DNA of 64,000 nt from the NCBI GenBank assembly GCA_039090855.1, contig CM077013.1, positions 138,033,240 to 138,097,239 of the forward strand, in the 5' to 3' direction. The stretch's first letter is position 1. Each line of letters starts with the position of its first letter. Below are positions 1 through 11,690 of the stretch, in pieces. The translations under genes were made by a program, and so were the position numbers. Source of the stretch: Macrothele yani. Its lineage: Eukaryota > Arthropoda > Arachnida > Araneae > Macrothelidae. The notes beneath the pieces were generated by a model that saw only the letters and a program-made list of their open reading frames with translations, was not told the DNA's origin and made no database searches.

Positions 1-1112
1 CGGACGATGAACCACAGAGCCGCGCTACTTACCGCCCGGACACAGTGAGCCCCCAAAGGTATATCATTAAAATTTCGGCTGTATAATAAGCTCGTCTTTT
101 GATCCAAAAGGAGAATGCGAAAACCTTCGACCATGTATACTAATGGACTGCGCACGGCTATAGCTGCATCAGGGCCGCCGTGGTCTCAACATGAGAGGGC
201 ATCAGATCACGTCACATGAGTCAGAAATGGTCGCATGCTTTTTAATTCCAACGTTTTTCTATGAGCTGATCAGCCATTTTAAAGGATTAGGAATTAGTAA
301 ATTGTGTATATTTGTATTGTGAGTTTGAGGAATATTACGTATAAAGGCTATACTCGTTGAGAAAACTACCTCAATCAAAATTTGATTGCAATCGTAGAAG
401 TAATTAGATCGAAAAGTGGTCGCAAGTTTAGTATGTGTTAAAACGCGAATTCGTTTGTTTGTACTCGAAATTCCGTGTAAAAATGGTGCTATGTTGCTAA
501 TGTGCGCTGCAGAACTTCAGTATTTTCAGTGCATTATGTGAAAACTTCTCATTTACAGTGAAAACTCTTCAGATAAGTTTATTTATGAGATATATATATG
601 CATAGATCGGGTTGTTTACATTTCGTTATTTATAATAGGAAGAGCATGCATTCCAGTTTTTGTTTTTTTTTCTTAAATTACTATATTTTTATGTTAATAG
701 CCACCAGTTTTCTGGTTAAGTAATTGAACCTTATTGACTATTTCTGCCTCACCGTAATAATTATTGGAAATATAAATAGCAGGCCCAAAAAGTAGAATGG
801 TTGCACTTGCTACTCTGATGAAAACTTATGCAAACTTTGAATCGCTATATACCAAACCGGCAAGTTTTCTGATGAACTAAAAACATTATACTTACTGAAA
901 CCGTGTTGTTCCAAATACTATACTTGTTAAGTAAACACCATTCCATAATTTACATATTTCGGAATCAAATGTACATGATGCCTAGCAGAAAAGTAAAGTT
1001 CCGCAAGGAAAACAAGAGCTTGGACTAGCATATCATGTCATAAGTACTATCATGTTTTTATGGACAAGCTTCCTGTTTAAATATTTAGCCTTTCTCCGAC
1101 ATGAGTCAGGAA
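1..1112. other. AT-rich stretch with no gene recognised
   Basis: I see no long open frame, repeat family member or RNA-like fold here. The sequence is AT-rich, with short T runs near 660-675, and it leads into the first SINE. Confidence 0.5.
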
Positions 1113-1325
1113 TTTTTTTTTATTGGAGGTTTAACGACCACCGTGAGCAACTCAATGGGCTATAAGCAGCCGCCCGTCCCTAATTTAGGGTCACTGGTTC
1201 CAGGAAAGGGAGAGAGCCAGTGCCGTAAGACAAACACAGCATCCATGCCTCACCGGGATTCGAACCCGGACCCCGTTCGGACGAATGATCAGAGGCCATC
1301 GCTTAAACCACTGCGCCACCGGGGC
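1113..1325 (-). mobile_element. tRNA-derived SINE (family S1), full length, minus strand
   Basis: Reading the minus strand, the copy starts with a tRNA-like head: A box near TGGCGCAGTGGTTTAAGC and B box GGTTCGAATCC. The body that follows contains CTGGTTCC / CCCTAAATTAGGG motifs and ends GTCGTTAAACCTCCAAT plus an A-rich tail, seen here as the T run at 1113-1121. The same ~210-bp unit recurs more than twenty times in the window in both orientations, so it is a dispersed SINE transcribed by RNA polymerase III and moved by a partner LINE. The head is closest in layout to a tRNA with a long variable arm (Leu/Ser type). The short frames across it are not genes. Confidence 0.9.
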
Positions 1326-1485
1326 AGCGGGTCAGGATTCGAATCTCTGCTAGGCATGGATATTGTGTTTGCCTTACAGCGCTGGCTGTCACATTTTCCT
1401 GGACCCCGTGGCCCTAAATTAGGGGCAGACGACTGCTTCTAGCCCACTGAGTTGCTCATGGTGCTCCAATCAAAAAGAAAAAAAT
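1326..1485 (+). mobile_element. SINE family S1, 5'-truncated, head-to-head with the previous copy
   Basis: This copy begins at the B-box region (GGATTCGAATCTC) and keeps the body and A-rich tail on the plus strand. It lies directly against the head of the minus-strand copy at 1113-1325, so the two form an inverted pair. It is more diverged than its neighbour, for example CTGGACCCCGTGG in place of CTGGAACCAGTGA. Confidence 0.85.
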
Positions 1486-2354
1486 ATATTTAGCTGAAAT
1501 TTAAAATTTCCACATTTTTCTACGTGCTTCGTCTTTCGGAAAACTTTAAAGCAGAAATCATTAAGTAAAACACAAAATTCAAGCTATAAATACATCAAAA
1601 ACTAAAACTATCCGGTGTCTCACATTGTTGGTCACCTTAAAAGAAAGGCGTTTAGCCTTAAATTTTAAGATGACGACACCGAAGTGCTATAGTTAAATTA
1701 TTGTAAAGTATCCAAATAATCTATTTAGGTATTTAATTCGTTTCTTACCCATGACAAGTTGTAGAGCTTCCTTTACTAAATGCTCAGAGCAACCATAAGC
1801 ATAGCAGGTGTGACCTATCTTTTTGACATATGTCACGTGTTTTCGCGGCTTTCGATGTCGGAGCCAGAGATTTTGATGCCTATCAGTACATATGGTCGAA
1901 GGCGAAAGCTGTACTAATGGTAAAACGTTTATTGGAGACAGAAATTTTGTATCTAAGAGTTTACGATAAATGAAACAGTGATCGTCATTGGGATTGGAGT
2001 CCGATACACAAAGAAGCTGTCTCTTGTAAGGTTCCTAGGCTTTGTGGCTTCCTGTGTCGCTTAAGTGAATAAGGTTGATATTAATAGTTGTTCCTGACTT
2101 TTGTGTGATTGTATTTTACAACCTACAAGTTTTACTGGGGTTTTCCTGTGGAGTATAACCAAGTGAGGACTGTTGTTTTATTTTGGGGTTATCCGTGTGC
2201 AGTCTGTGATTTGGGTAACTCGTATTGCTCAAACTTAGGGCAATTAGTTTCAAAAGACCATGACAATATGAATCGACATATTCGTCATGTGATGGTGTCC
2301 AGGGCCGGCCTTAGTGCTTCGGAGGCCCAAAACACAGATTGACTTCTTTGTAGT
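1486..2354. other. Unassigned sequence
   Basis: No recognisable protein domain, RNA or repeat family of this window. Short open frames near 2109-2342 match nothing I know. Confidence 0.4.
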
Positions 2355-2625
2355 ATTTCGGCGTTTAGCGATCATCGTAAGCAAGCCTGAGGACTGTACA
2401 CAGTCGTCCATCCCTAATTTCGGGTCACTGGCTCCAGGGAAGGAAGAGATACAGAACAGCCAGGATGGCACTATTTTGTCTAACGGCGGAGACAAACACA
2501 GTGCTGTGTTATTCCATTAGACAAACACAGCACTCATGCTTCACCGGGACTCGAACCTAGGGTCATCTCGGAAGTAAGGTCAGAAGCAAACACCCTAGAC
2601 TACACGGCCACGGGTGCTGTGGCCT
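2355..2625 (-). mobile_element. SINE family S1, diverged, with internal duplication
   Basis: On the minus strand the tail and body motifs (CTAATTTCGGGTCACTGG on the plus strand) and the B box (ACCGGGACTCGAACC on the plus strand) are present. An extra ~45 bp containing a second AGACAAACACAG block sits inside the body near 2490-2535, a small internal duplication. The head is degraded, so this is an old copy. Confidence 0.7.
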
Positions 2626-3365
2626 AAATAAACTTTTCACTAAAATATATACATGGTCTTTACTTATTAAAATATCGATTTTTCAATTAGCTTTGAGTAT
2701 TATTTTTCTGCGCAAAATAACAGGAATCTTAAATTTTAAAGAAAGTGCATAAATAATTACTGAATGTATGAACTAGAGATGAGCTCGGGCGGGCTCAGAA
2801 TTCATTAACTACTGAAAAACTCTGGCCCGGGCTCGGAATTATACGTCTTGAATTTCATTACTGTAATTAATTCAACATGTGTAATTCCGAGCCCGGTTGA
2901 ACTACACGTGTTGAATTTCATTGTGGATTTGTTACCAAGGTGGAACGATTTTGAATTTCCTAAGCTAGCTGCCATTGCAAGACAAATTTTGCTTAGTAAG
3001 ACTTGCATTATGCATTGTCCAAAGCTATGGCCCAAGCAAGGATTAGTTTAAGGAGGTCTGGTATCGAAAAACTGGGGAAAAATCACATACCCGTTTTTTG
3101 TATTTTATTAAAAATCAAGAATCTTATCTTTAAAATAATGAATTAATTTCCAAAATCGTGCAGTTAGAAGTATTGTTATTTATTTTTTTAAATTTCCTTA
3201 CTGCCGCGATTTTTGGGGTGACGTTGGTCCTTAATGCAGCAGGTCGAGTTTTAGAGAGAAAAAGATCAAGTTGAAGCGCTGAGGCATTAGATGCAATTTT
3301 CTCTCTCTCTCTCTCTCTTTTTTACGCTTTCCAAATGTAGGTTGAAGAAGCGTTTATGCTCCAGC

Positions 3366-3412
3366 TTTTTCCGTCCGTCTGTCCGTCCGTCTGTCCGTCC
3401 GTCTGTCGGTAC
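3366..3412. repeat. GTCC/GTCT simple repeat
   Basis: Alternating GTCC and GTCT tetranucleotides stand at the start of the 140-150 bp tandem array. Similar GTCCGTCC runs open related arrays near 4570, 28840 and 63610, and their complement is at 11620-11640. Confidence 0.8.
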
Positions 3413-3707
3413 GATAACGCGTAAATATGGTTCGATTGCAATGAAATTTTAGTATGTGGTAGGGGACCACCTGGGGACGAATCCTATTGAAAATGGGTGA
3501 AGTGGAGTCAAAGGTCAGGACATAGGACCGAGATACATTCCATTGCCCTTATGCGTCATAAGGTGCGTAAAAATGGTTCGATTTCGATGAAATTTTAGTA
3601 TGTGGTAGGGGACCAACTGGAGAGGAACCCTGTTGAAAATGGGATAAATGGAATCAAAGGTCAGGACATAGGATCGGGATTCATTCCATCGCCCTTATCC
3701 CACACTA

Positions 3708-4179
3708 TTAAGGTGGACGTCAAGTAATTTTGCTTCCTATATTTCCAATGGAAAACCTTTTGTACATATTTCCTTCACAATTAGTGTGTACCCAAGGATG
3801 GAAATTTGAACATCGATTAAAATAACTTCATACTATAACTTGGAATACTTAACATTTTCTAAAACATAACCATAATTATATTAAAAAACAATAACGTTTC
3901 CTTTGGTGGTGTTGGAACCAGAAAAAAGATGGCGCGACCTGTACTTTGATGACGTCAGTGGACAAACGAATGTTGGATTGCATAATTACGGTAATGGTTT
4001 AGAAAATATTATTACGGTCATGGTTTAGAAAATATTAAGTATTCCAAGTTATGAAATGAAGCTATTTTAATCGATGTTCAAATTTTCATTCTTGGGAACG
4101 CATTAATTGTGAAGAAAATGTGTACAGAAGTTTTTCCATTGGAAGTATAGGAAGCAAAATTACTTGACGACCACCTTAA
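3708..4179. mobile_element. Palindromic non-autonomous element with TTAA flanks (copy 1)
   Basis: The ends read TTAAGGTGGACGTCAAG and CTTGACGACCACCTTAA, and the two halves are inverted copies over ~190 bp each, for example CTTCCTATATTTCCAATGG against CCATTGGAAGTATAGGAAG. TTAA at both ends suggests a TTAA target duplication as in piggyBac-type elements; the terminal bases GGTGG are not the usual piggyBac start, so the superfamily is open. Near the centre a ~28-bp block (ATTACGGTMATGGTTTAGAAAATATT) is duplicated in tandem at 3983-4038. A second copy lies at 57282-57724. Confidence 0.75.
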
Positions 4180-4191
4180 AGTGGCAATTCT

Positions 4192-4216
4192 TGTATGTAT
4201 GTATGTATGTATGTAC
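4192..4216. repeat. TATG microsatellite
   Basis: About five to six TATG units directly follow the palindromic element. Confidence 0.85.
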
Positions 4217-6032
4217 ATTTTATTTTGAAAACGGCTCTAAGAATTTTTAATGAAAGTCGTTAACCTACCGTTTCCTGGTACTAGAAATCGATTTAGCTTG
4301 ATCTCGACTTTAGGAGAATTCGTTTAGTGGGTTAAATAACCACCCCGAATTATAACGTTCTTAGTGTCATGGCGTCGTTCCATTAATGTTTCCAATGCTT
4401 AGAAATCTTATGACGTCACAATCTCGCGTTTGAGAATGTTGGCGCGCGGTCACGCCATCTGTCTCATTACGTCACGCGTTGTGTGTGGATACTATTAAAG
4501 ATTTATGAGGTCATACTCTTCCCAGCAGATGGTTGCGATTCCCATCTGCTTCATTACGTCACGCGGTGTGTGCTTATGTCCGTCCGTACTGTAACTCGTG
4601 TAACATTCGTTCGCTTTCGATGAAATTTTAGTATCTGGTAGGGTATCACCTGGGAAGGAACCTCATTTAAAGTGAACATAATGGGGTGAAAAGTCAGAAC
4701 AAAGGAGCGGGATTCATTCAACGGCTGTTATGCGTCAAAACTAACGTAAAAAGGGTTCGATTTCGATGAAATCTTAGTATGTGGTAGGGGATCACCTGGC
4801 CACAAACCCTATTGAAAATGGGCGAAATGGGGTCACAGGTCAGGACATAACAGCGGAATCACTTCCATCGCCATTATGCGTCATAACTTACGTAAAAATG
4901 CTTCGATTCGGATGAAATGTTAGTATGTTGTAAGGGCCTGTCTGGGGACGGATTCTATTGAAAATGGGAGAAATGGGATCAAAGTTTAGGACGCAGGAGC
5001 GGGATCCATTCCATAGCCCTTATGCATCATAACTTACGTAAAAATGCTTCGATTGCGATAAAACTTTATCATGTTATTTCGGAGGTATACCGAACCGGTT
5101 CTGTTGAATATCGCCGATATGGGATCAAGGGTCAGGGCACAGGACCGAGATTTATTCCACAGCCATTATTCTCATAACTTGAGTAATGATTTCTGGTATG
5201 TTGGAAAGCGTATTATAATCAATGCATTGCATGATTTTACTAGCTTGTTTCATGATGAACTTGATCTGGAAACTGCACACACATATGATACTATTGTGAT
5301 TATTATACTATTAAGCGCAAAGCTTTGTTAATGTTACAAAATGCAAAATAATCTGGTCTGGAATGCTTTTACGTTCTTTTTTTTTTAATTTTGGAAATTT
5401 CCCTACATGCATTTTTTATAATCTACTACATCACTCTAAACTACCTTTACCAATTATCATATATGTAAATTATATTGCAAAGATTAGTTTTCTAGAGTCA
5501 AAATTTCAAACACTTGCAGCTGTCTGTACGGCGTTGTACGTTTTATAATGCAATTTATTCAAAATAAAAGTAAACTTAGAAATCAAAAAGAAATAACGAA
5601 TGGAATTTTTTATTTCGAAACGATTTTCTTTTCTTCAGCTTTTACCAAAATTACTGATTCCCCTGACACGGTCGAAGGGCACGTTGATTATTTATTTATT
5701 TTCAAATCCAGATTTTAGAGCATTTGGCTTTATGCGTAGTGTTTCTAAAAACACATTAATATTGTGAAGTGGATTAACTGAACTAAACTTTTTTAAACTA
5801 ATGATTTTTAAACTAATCCTTGCTTAGGCCATATCTTTGGCCAGTGTATAATGCCTAAATGCAAGCCTTGATAAGCAAACTTTTCCAAGAATCCGCGCCC
5901 CGGCGGACCCGGGTTCCTAGAATTGAGCCCGAACTCATCTCTAGTATGAACTGCACAATTTTTTAATGATCTTTTTCTTTTCTGATATTATGGATGTTTT
6001 TTTTATTTATGTATTTGTTTTGTTTATGCTTC

Positions 6033-6345
6033 AGAGTTTAACGACCACCGTGAGTAATTTGAAGGGCTACGAGCAGTCGCGATTATACAAATAAAAATAA
6101 AAATCAACATTTAATTAAAACCCACGGCCCCCACGGTGAGCGAATGGTATGAAATGTTGGCTTCCAATCATTTACCCGAGATAGGCCCGGGCCCTACCTA
6201 ATATTGGTGACGCATGGATGGTGGATTTGTCTTACGCTCCCGTCACTTCTGGGAACCAGTGGCACCAAATTAGGGACAAGCGACAGGTTGCACCTATGAG
6301 TTGCTCAGGGTGGTTGTAAAATCCCCAAGAATAAGTAAAATAATA
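6033..6345. mobile_element. Two degraded SINE S1 pieces, opposed
   Basis: 6033-6082 matches the SINE tail end on the minus strand (GAGTTTAACGACCACCGTGAG on the plus strand, here truncated after the CAGTCGC motif). 6120-6345 is a diverged plus-strand copy: the head is barely recognisable, while GGATTTGTCTTACGC, CTGGGAACCAGTGGCACC and GAGTTGCTCAGGGTGG are clear. Both are old copies. Confidence 0.6.
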
Positions 6346-6930
6346 TAAAACACAACCGGTGTCCTCTTAAAATGTAGGTCCTCGTAATCGCTTTGTTCAT
6401 CTATGGCTAAAGGACGGCTCTAATTATGCCTTGTCATCGTTTACCTCTGAAATAAAGAAATTCTTATGAGCTTTTTACAGGCAAAGGTATGGCCGAAAAT
6501 AAAAATGTACATTTACGCCCCCTGTAGAAATCTGCGTATTATTAATAGTACCAAAATGCATGGAAAATGTTCGTCGTACCAAAAGTTATCCAGCGTATGA
6601 AGTATTTCCCCATTAATCCTTTTTTAGGCAGAAATATCGTCGCAAATAAAAATATACATCTACGTTCTTTAGGGAAAATCTGTATTCCATATATTTCAAA
6701 AAGATATATGAATATCTGTCGGAGTGACAAATACCTATTTGATGAAGAAAGAAATGTTTAACGAGCATTTTAAAAGCAGATACACAGCTTCAATTTGAAA
6801 TAAAAATTTAAACCACTTGAAGACAAAATTGTGCGTTTGGAAAACTAAAAAGCCTTGAAATAGGGGTTGTATTTTTGAGGCTTTGGAGTAGTCGTACTTA
6901 CTAAAACCGAGAATTTTGGGTCGCAATGCA

Positions 6931-6988
<58 letters not shown>

Positions 6989-7429
6989 GAAGAAATCACC
7001 TGAAAAAGTTGAAAAAAATGAAATTCAAAGTATCAGTGATTATACGGTTCTAATCTGTTTATAATTTATGTTTTTTGTTTTACTTCTTCTCTTGTAGGAC
7101 AGTGTCTAAATCGGGATCTCTTTTGTTAAAGAGCTGGGTAAAGGCATCAAGGGGGAGTCATGGAAATAGCCCGGCATTCCGAAATCGGCCAGGAATTAGT
7201 TGCACTCACGCTAATCGTGTCTCCTTATTTGATGGGTTAATTGCACTCAGAAAGGAAGCATCAATGCGATCGTCTTTGCTCACTCACCCAGCCCTTGCTT
7301 TGTAGAGGGAGATCGTGAAAAACCGGAGATTTCTTGGAGATTTCTTAGTGGAGGAATTATTGTCTGAACAACCCACAGATGATCGAATTTTCAGTTTCAG
7401 CGATTTCCTAACGAATACTTGTATTGCAG
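6346..7429. other. Unassigned sequence with an AT microsatellite
   Basis: An (AT)n run of about 50 bp lies at 6936-6986. A short frame at 7075-7305 follows a pyrimidine-rich tract ending CTTGTAG, which would suit a 3' splice site, but nothing else supports an exon. Confidence 0.4.
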
Positions 7430-7440
7430 AATATGCACAG

Positions 7441-7547
7441 TTTTTTTTTTATTTGTCTTTCAGGTTTAAAGGATACCGTGAGCAACTCAATGGGCTATAA
7501 ACAGTCGCCTGTCCCCAATTTAAGGCCACTGGTTCCAGGGAAGGGAG
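7441..7547 (-). mobile_element. SINE S1, 5'-truncated, with target duplication
   Basis: Only the 3' half of the SINE is present on the minus strand, from the poly-A (plus-strand T run 7441-7450) to the GAAGGGAG motif. The 11-bp duplication AATATGCACAG flanks it (7430-7440 and 7548-7558). This fixes the insertion exactly and shows LINE-style target-primed reverse transcription with 5' truncation. Confidence 0.9.
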
Positions 7548-7558
7548 AATATGCACAG

Positions 7559-8229
7559 TTTCCTCTTTTTTTGTGGGCATTCTTAATCACTACATCCAAG
7601 AGGGCTACAAATGCATGCGAATCGTTTCAATTAAGATTCAATGACATCTTTCACGTACGACACCCAAAAACATCCGCTTGTATCGATGCAATCAAGCAAA
7701 CACAAGTATATATACAAGATAAAACTGCTTGCAGGAAGAGAAGCAGATCACACATCTGAAGTATAAGGAGAGAAAGCGTGCAGAAATCTTTACGAGGCTA
7801 CGAAATGGGATTAATTTCAATATATCAGTTCCTAAACTGTGTATCAAAGCACTTGGAGAAATGATTTAAAAACGTTGGAAAAATTTATAGCAACAGTGAA
7901 ATATTAGTCCTAAAAATAATACTAATGAAAAATAATAAGAAATGAAAAATAAAATGAAACTTAAAAAAAAATAGAAAAAACTGTTGAGGGATGAAGAGTC
8001 AATCTTCAACCACGATGGAGTCGATAGAGGATGCAAATCGACTTAGTGTTGCAGTTTGGCTCTTTTACTCTCGTTACACGAAATCATGTAGGGATTCAAT
8101 CGCTCATTTAAATATCATATCGTTTTCGGATAGACTATCAACTTTACCAGATAGCAATCCAAACCCACATATTAATATTTTACATATAAACAGAAGCTCC
8201 GAGGGAAAAGGGTATGTTTATAATATAGT
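7559..8229. other. Unassigned AT-rich sequence
   Basis: No domain or repeat recognised. An 88-residue frame at 7991-8257 runs into the SINE remnant and has no known similarity that I can see. Confidence 0.4.
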
Positions 8230-8385
8230 TTTCCAGGGTTTAGCAACCACGCCATAAGAATTTCTCAGGGCTATAAGCAGTCTCCAGTCCCTAATTTAAG
8301 GGCCTTGGTTCCGGGAAGAGTGGGGTGGGGGCTGAGTCAGCAATATCGGACAAGTGTATCCGGCCACTCGGCTTCTGTAATTTTT
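8230..8385 (-). mobile_element. SINE S1 remnant
   Basis: Plus strand shows GGGCTATAAGCAGTC, CCCTAATTTAAGGGCCTTGGTTCC, the reverse of the SINE body. The head is lost after a G-rich stretch near 8320. Confidence 0.6.
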
Positions 8386-9107
8386 TTACAATACCTAAAT
8401 TAGAGAAACCTTTACTGGAAAGAATGACCACGCCATTATTACAGTACCTACATCAAAATATTGAAATAAAATGGACTTTTGGTTAAATTGCTAAAAATGT
8501 ATCACTCACCTAACAATAAGGTATTTGAAGGAAAGCTCAAGTGGAAACACAATTTCGAAATAGACAAATTGAACAGCTGAAGAGACTTGAACTCAACAAA
8601 TGTGGGTACAAAATAAAAAGATCCTCTAAGAGAAAGTGATAATTTTCCATAAAGAAAGCAGGAACGGGGTTGCTCACTGACGGCAATCGCGCGCACTAAA
8701 GCCTGTACAACGTTTCTTATCACTGAACTCTCAAAATAGAATGTTTGCTGACTTGGCTTCAAACGCTCTCAAAGACCGCACCTATGTTTATTTACTCGCC
8801 TACGTAAGAACCGGTGCGAGCGAAAAATCTCGCGATGGCAGAAAAAAAAAATTACAGTAAGCTTTTTACACTTAGTAGCCACTATATTAGATATATTCTT
8901 AATATATCTATGGCTGGTGAAATTTAAAAATATATATTTGGACGAAATAATTCAAACTGAGTATAAATAAAGAAAAACAAAGTTATGGTTTTTCAGGGAG
9001 TAACTGTTAGTATTCTGTGCAAGATTAGTCTTGATTGTACAGAGATAGACCACGTGAATTCATTTTTATGCAGGGTGATTAAGAAATCACGATCCATTTC
9101 AATGAAA
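8386..9107. other. Unassigned sequence
   Basis: No recognisable gene or repeat. Confidence 0.35.
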
Positions 9108-9332
9108 TTACGCTGGCGCAGTGGTCTAATTGATGTCATCTGATCATTCGCCGGAAAAGGGTCCGGGTTCGAATCCCGGTGAGACATGGATGTTCTGTTT
9201 GTCTTACTGCACTGGCTCTCTCCCTTCCCTGGAAGCAGTGACCCTAAATTAGAGATGGACGACTGCTCATAGCCCATTGAGTTGCTCACGGTGGTCGTTA
9301 AATCTCCAATCAAATCAAATAAAAAATTACAC
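9108..9332 (+). mobile_element. SINE S1, full length, plus strand
   Basis: A box TGGCGCAGTGGTCTAA, B box GGTTCGAATCCCGG, body TGACCCTAAATTAGAG and tail GTCGTTAAATCTCCAATC are in order. The tail is not pure A but (AATCA)-like. It abuts the mariner-type remnant that follows. Confidence 0.85.
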
Positions 9333-9344
9333 TCTAAATTTTCT

Positions 9345-10109
9345 CTTTTACAGGCCATATGAATCATGCTGACCAAAGAAGAGAGAATAGTCGTCGTTTG
9401 TGGACGGTTGAAAGGTTTAACCTATGCCAATGTCCAGGAGGAGTTCAGGCGGAAATTTCACAAACCCGGTCCAACAAGGGAAATACCAGAAGGATTTTTG
9501 TGAAAACATTTCGCAGAACAGGAAGTGCATTGGATGAAGAACGTTCCGGGAGACTAGCGACATCTGCAGGTAGTGTGACAAAGATGCAGGAAGCAATCCA
9601 ACGAAGCCCTCGTGCCTCCACACGCAGACTCAGTAGGAAGCTGGGTGTATCCCAAACAACTGTGTAGAGAACTCTTCGTTTCATTCTTTAGAAACGTATC
9701 TACCATATCCAGGTCGTTCATTCACTTGAGGATGTAGGTTATGCATCTCGTCAGGCTATGTGTTACGATCTCCTGGGGGCTGTGGAACACGAGGACCTGT
9801 TGGATCACCTATTGGCCGGTGCTGAGGCAACATTTTACATGTGTGGAATGATGAACCGCCACAAAATCAGGATACGGACGGATGGGGAGCCGCGTGAGAC
9901 CTTTGAGTGGGAAAGAAACACACATAGGTTAGGATTCACTAAGACTGAACTATATGGGCCTTTCATGTTTACTGAATCCACAATCACAAGGGCAACGAAT
10001 CTGCATATGCTACAACTGTTTTTAGATTCACAGTTGATTTCAGAAGGCATATTCAATATAGTTGGATTCCAACAGGATGAGGCACCACCCCACTTTGCGA
10101 ACACTGTGC
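9345..10109 (+). pseudogene. Tc1/mariner-type transposase remnant
   Basis: The first frame (9360-9665) reads LTKEERIVVVCGRLKG... with a helix-turn-helix region ending SPRASTRRLSRKLGVSQTTV, then a stop. A second frame (9758-10132) carries TFYMCGMMNRHKIRI, ETFEWERNTHRLGF, ELYGPFMFTEST and IVGFQQDEAPPHFANTVRD. This layout is that of mariner-like transposases common in arthropod genomes: the second catalytic Asp lies in QQDEAPPHF. The first Asp region is disturbed and the third Asp region is missing, because the sequence is cut after HFANTVRD by what looks like ~27 bp of SINE tail (10110-10136). Frameshifts and stops make it inactive. Confidence 0.8.
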
Positions 10110-10139
10110 GTGATGCTCGTGTTGGTTGTTAAACCCCAG

Positions 10140-10928
10140 ATTTAAAAAAGGAAAAGAAGTTCCTAAACATTGCAACAGAACAGCGCGCTAGTGGAGGAAA
10201 ATGGAACTAATACGCCCTATAACTGCTCTCAGATTTTTTTCCAACAACGTAAACTCTCTTCGCCAAGCTGTTCTGATACCTATGAATTGGTATCACGTAA
10301 ACAGACCCTAACATAGTTTCTGGTGGTTTTGTGGAGTGCCAAAAAAAAGGCGGAGTTGAAACTCTGTGTCCTCTTCTTTGTTTTCGGCTAATTATAATTG
10401 TCCAGAGGCCTTCGACTACCCAGTTACGAAAAACAAACAGGGTTACATTGCGATGCTCGAAAACTTTGAGCTTTCCTTGGCCAACAACAAAATTCACCAG
10501 AGACACCCTGACCCCGATCCATCTCAGATGAGTAATTAGAAGCTAATGCCTAGTACCTTTCACCAACCAGGGCAACAAACTAAGATTCGTCTCATTCAGA
10601 ATAAACCGACAATGTTTGAGTTTTGAAATGCGCAGAAAATTTATTATGAATCGTTTGGACGATCCATTAAGAATTCCTCAAACTAGTTTTTAAAATCTGA
10701 TTTCCTGACAAATGTTATTCTAATTTCAAGAGATCTGCGAATTAAGAACACAGGAAAATGTAGGCTTTTAAAAAGCTTATGAGACCGAGAAATAGGAGTA
10801 TATCTCTTAATGCAATTATCCATGCCATCGCAGAATGACCTATAGGACATGTGCCGTACAAGCACGAGGCAACTCAGACATATTTGACTAATAAACGCGT
10901 TCCTTAAAACCCTTTAATCGGCCGATGA
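10140..10928. other. Unassigned sequence
   Basis: Frames at 10207-10531 on both strands overlap each other and match nothing I recognise. Confidence 0.35.
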
Positions 10929-11146
10929 TTTTTTTTTTCTGTCAGGAGTTTATCAACCACGGTGAGCAACTCGATGACCTATAATCAGTCGCACGTCCCT
11001 AATTTAGAGACACTGCTTGTAGGGCAGGAAGATAGCCGGTATCATAAGACAAACACAACATTCATGCTTCACCGGGATTGGAATCCGAACCCATCTCGGC
11101 CGGTTAGTCAGAATCTAGCTCTTACACCACTGTGCCACGGCTGCGG
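10929..11146 (-). mobile_element. SINE S1, minus strand, diverged
   Basis: T run then GTGAGCAACTCGATGACC, CCCTAATTTAGAGACACTG and a B box complement ACCGGGATTGGAATCC on the plus strand. The head is mutated near 11100-11140. Confidence 0.8.
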
Positions 11147-11459
11147 TTTATTCTCTCTTCCATGACTGGAGACATGATGGCGAAGGGCTAGTCCCTTTGA
11201 TACAGACATCATGCCACTGGACAGAAACAAGTGGTTCAAACATCATCTCTCTGCTTTCTTAAGTTCGTCGTTATAGCTTTCGGAACAGATTAGTGTCATC
11301 ATAGAATCGGAAAGGATTAGTGTCATCTCGCTAAATCACCGCTTTGGATAACAAAGCTAAGGAGAAAAGCAATGCCTTCTGATGGGCAGGTTCATTTGTT
11401 CAGCCTGCATTTGGCCAACTTCTTAGACAGCGAACTGATTTCAGCACATTTTACTACGC

Positions 11460-11690
11460 AAGTTATGACTCATAAGGACAATGGAGTGGATCCCGCTTCT
11501 ATGTCCTAACCTTTAACCCCATTTTTCCCATTTTCAATAGGGTTCGTTCCCATGTGGTCCCCTACCTCATACTAAAATTTCATCGAAATTGAACAATTTT
11601 TACGTGAGTTATCGTGCGGACGGACAGACAGACGGACAAAGCTGGAACCTATACGCTTTTTCAACCAACGGTTGAAAAGCGTAAAAAACA
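11460..11690 (-). repeat. Single unit of the 140-150 bp repeat family, minus strand
   Basis: The reverse complement reads GTCCGTCTGTCTGTCCG, then ACGATAACTCACGTAAAAA, TTCGATGAAATTTTAGTATG and ATTGAAAATGGG, the order found in the array at 3413-5190. This shows the family is dispersed and not confined to the hAT-like element. Confidence 0.75.

Larger units (their letters stand above)
3413..5190 (+). repeat. Tandem array of ~140-150 bp units inside the hAT-like element
   Basis: Units share the core TTCGATTTCGATGAAAT followed by TTTAGTATGTGGTAGGGG and a block ATTGAAAATGGG...GGTCA(G)GACATAGGA. Cores lie near 3429, 3574, 4612, 4756, 4895 and 5046. The array is broken by a palindromic element (3708-4179) and by about 400 bp of other sequence (4216-4600) containing TGACGTCA-like and TTACGTCACGCG repeats. 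Units are roughly 75-90% alike by eye. No coding potential. Confidence 0.8.
2774..5943. mobile_element. hAT-like DNA transposon, non-autonomous, 3.17 kb
   Basis: The ends are inverted repeats: TAGAGATGAGCTCGGGC on the left and the complement of TAGAGATGAGTTCGGGC on the right. They are flanked by a perfect 8-bp duplication GTATGAAC (2766-2773 and 5944-5951). An 8-bp target duplication with TAGAG-type ends is the hAT pattern. No transposase is seen. The middle (about 3360-5200) is a tandem array plus a nested palindromic element. A shorter relative at 45285-46541 has the same ends and flanking internal sequence but lacks that middle, so the array is an optional cargo or the short form is a deletion derivative. 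Confidence 0.8.

Noticed and set aside
7075..7305. Possible terminal exon after a pyrimidine tract and AG
   Set aside because: No similarity that I recognise, no neighbouring exon, and short; only the splice-site-like context supports it.
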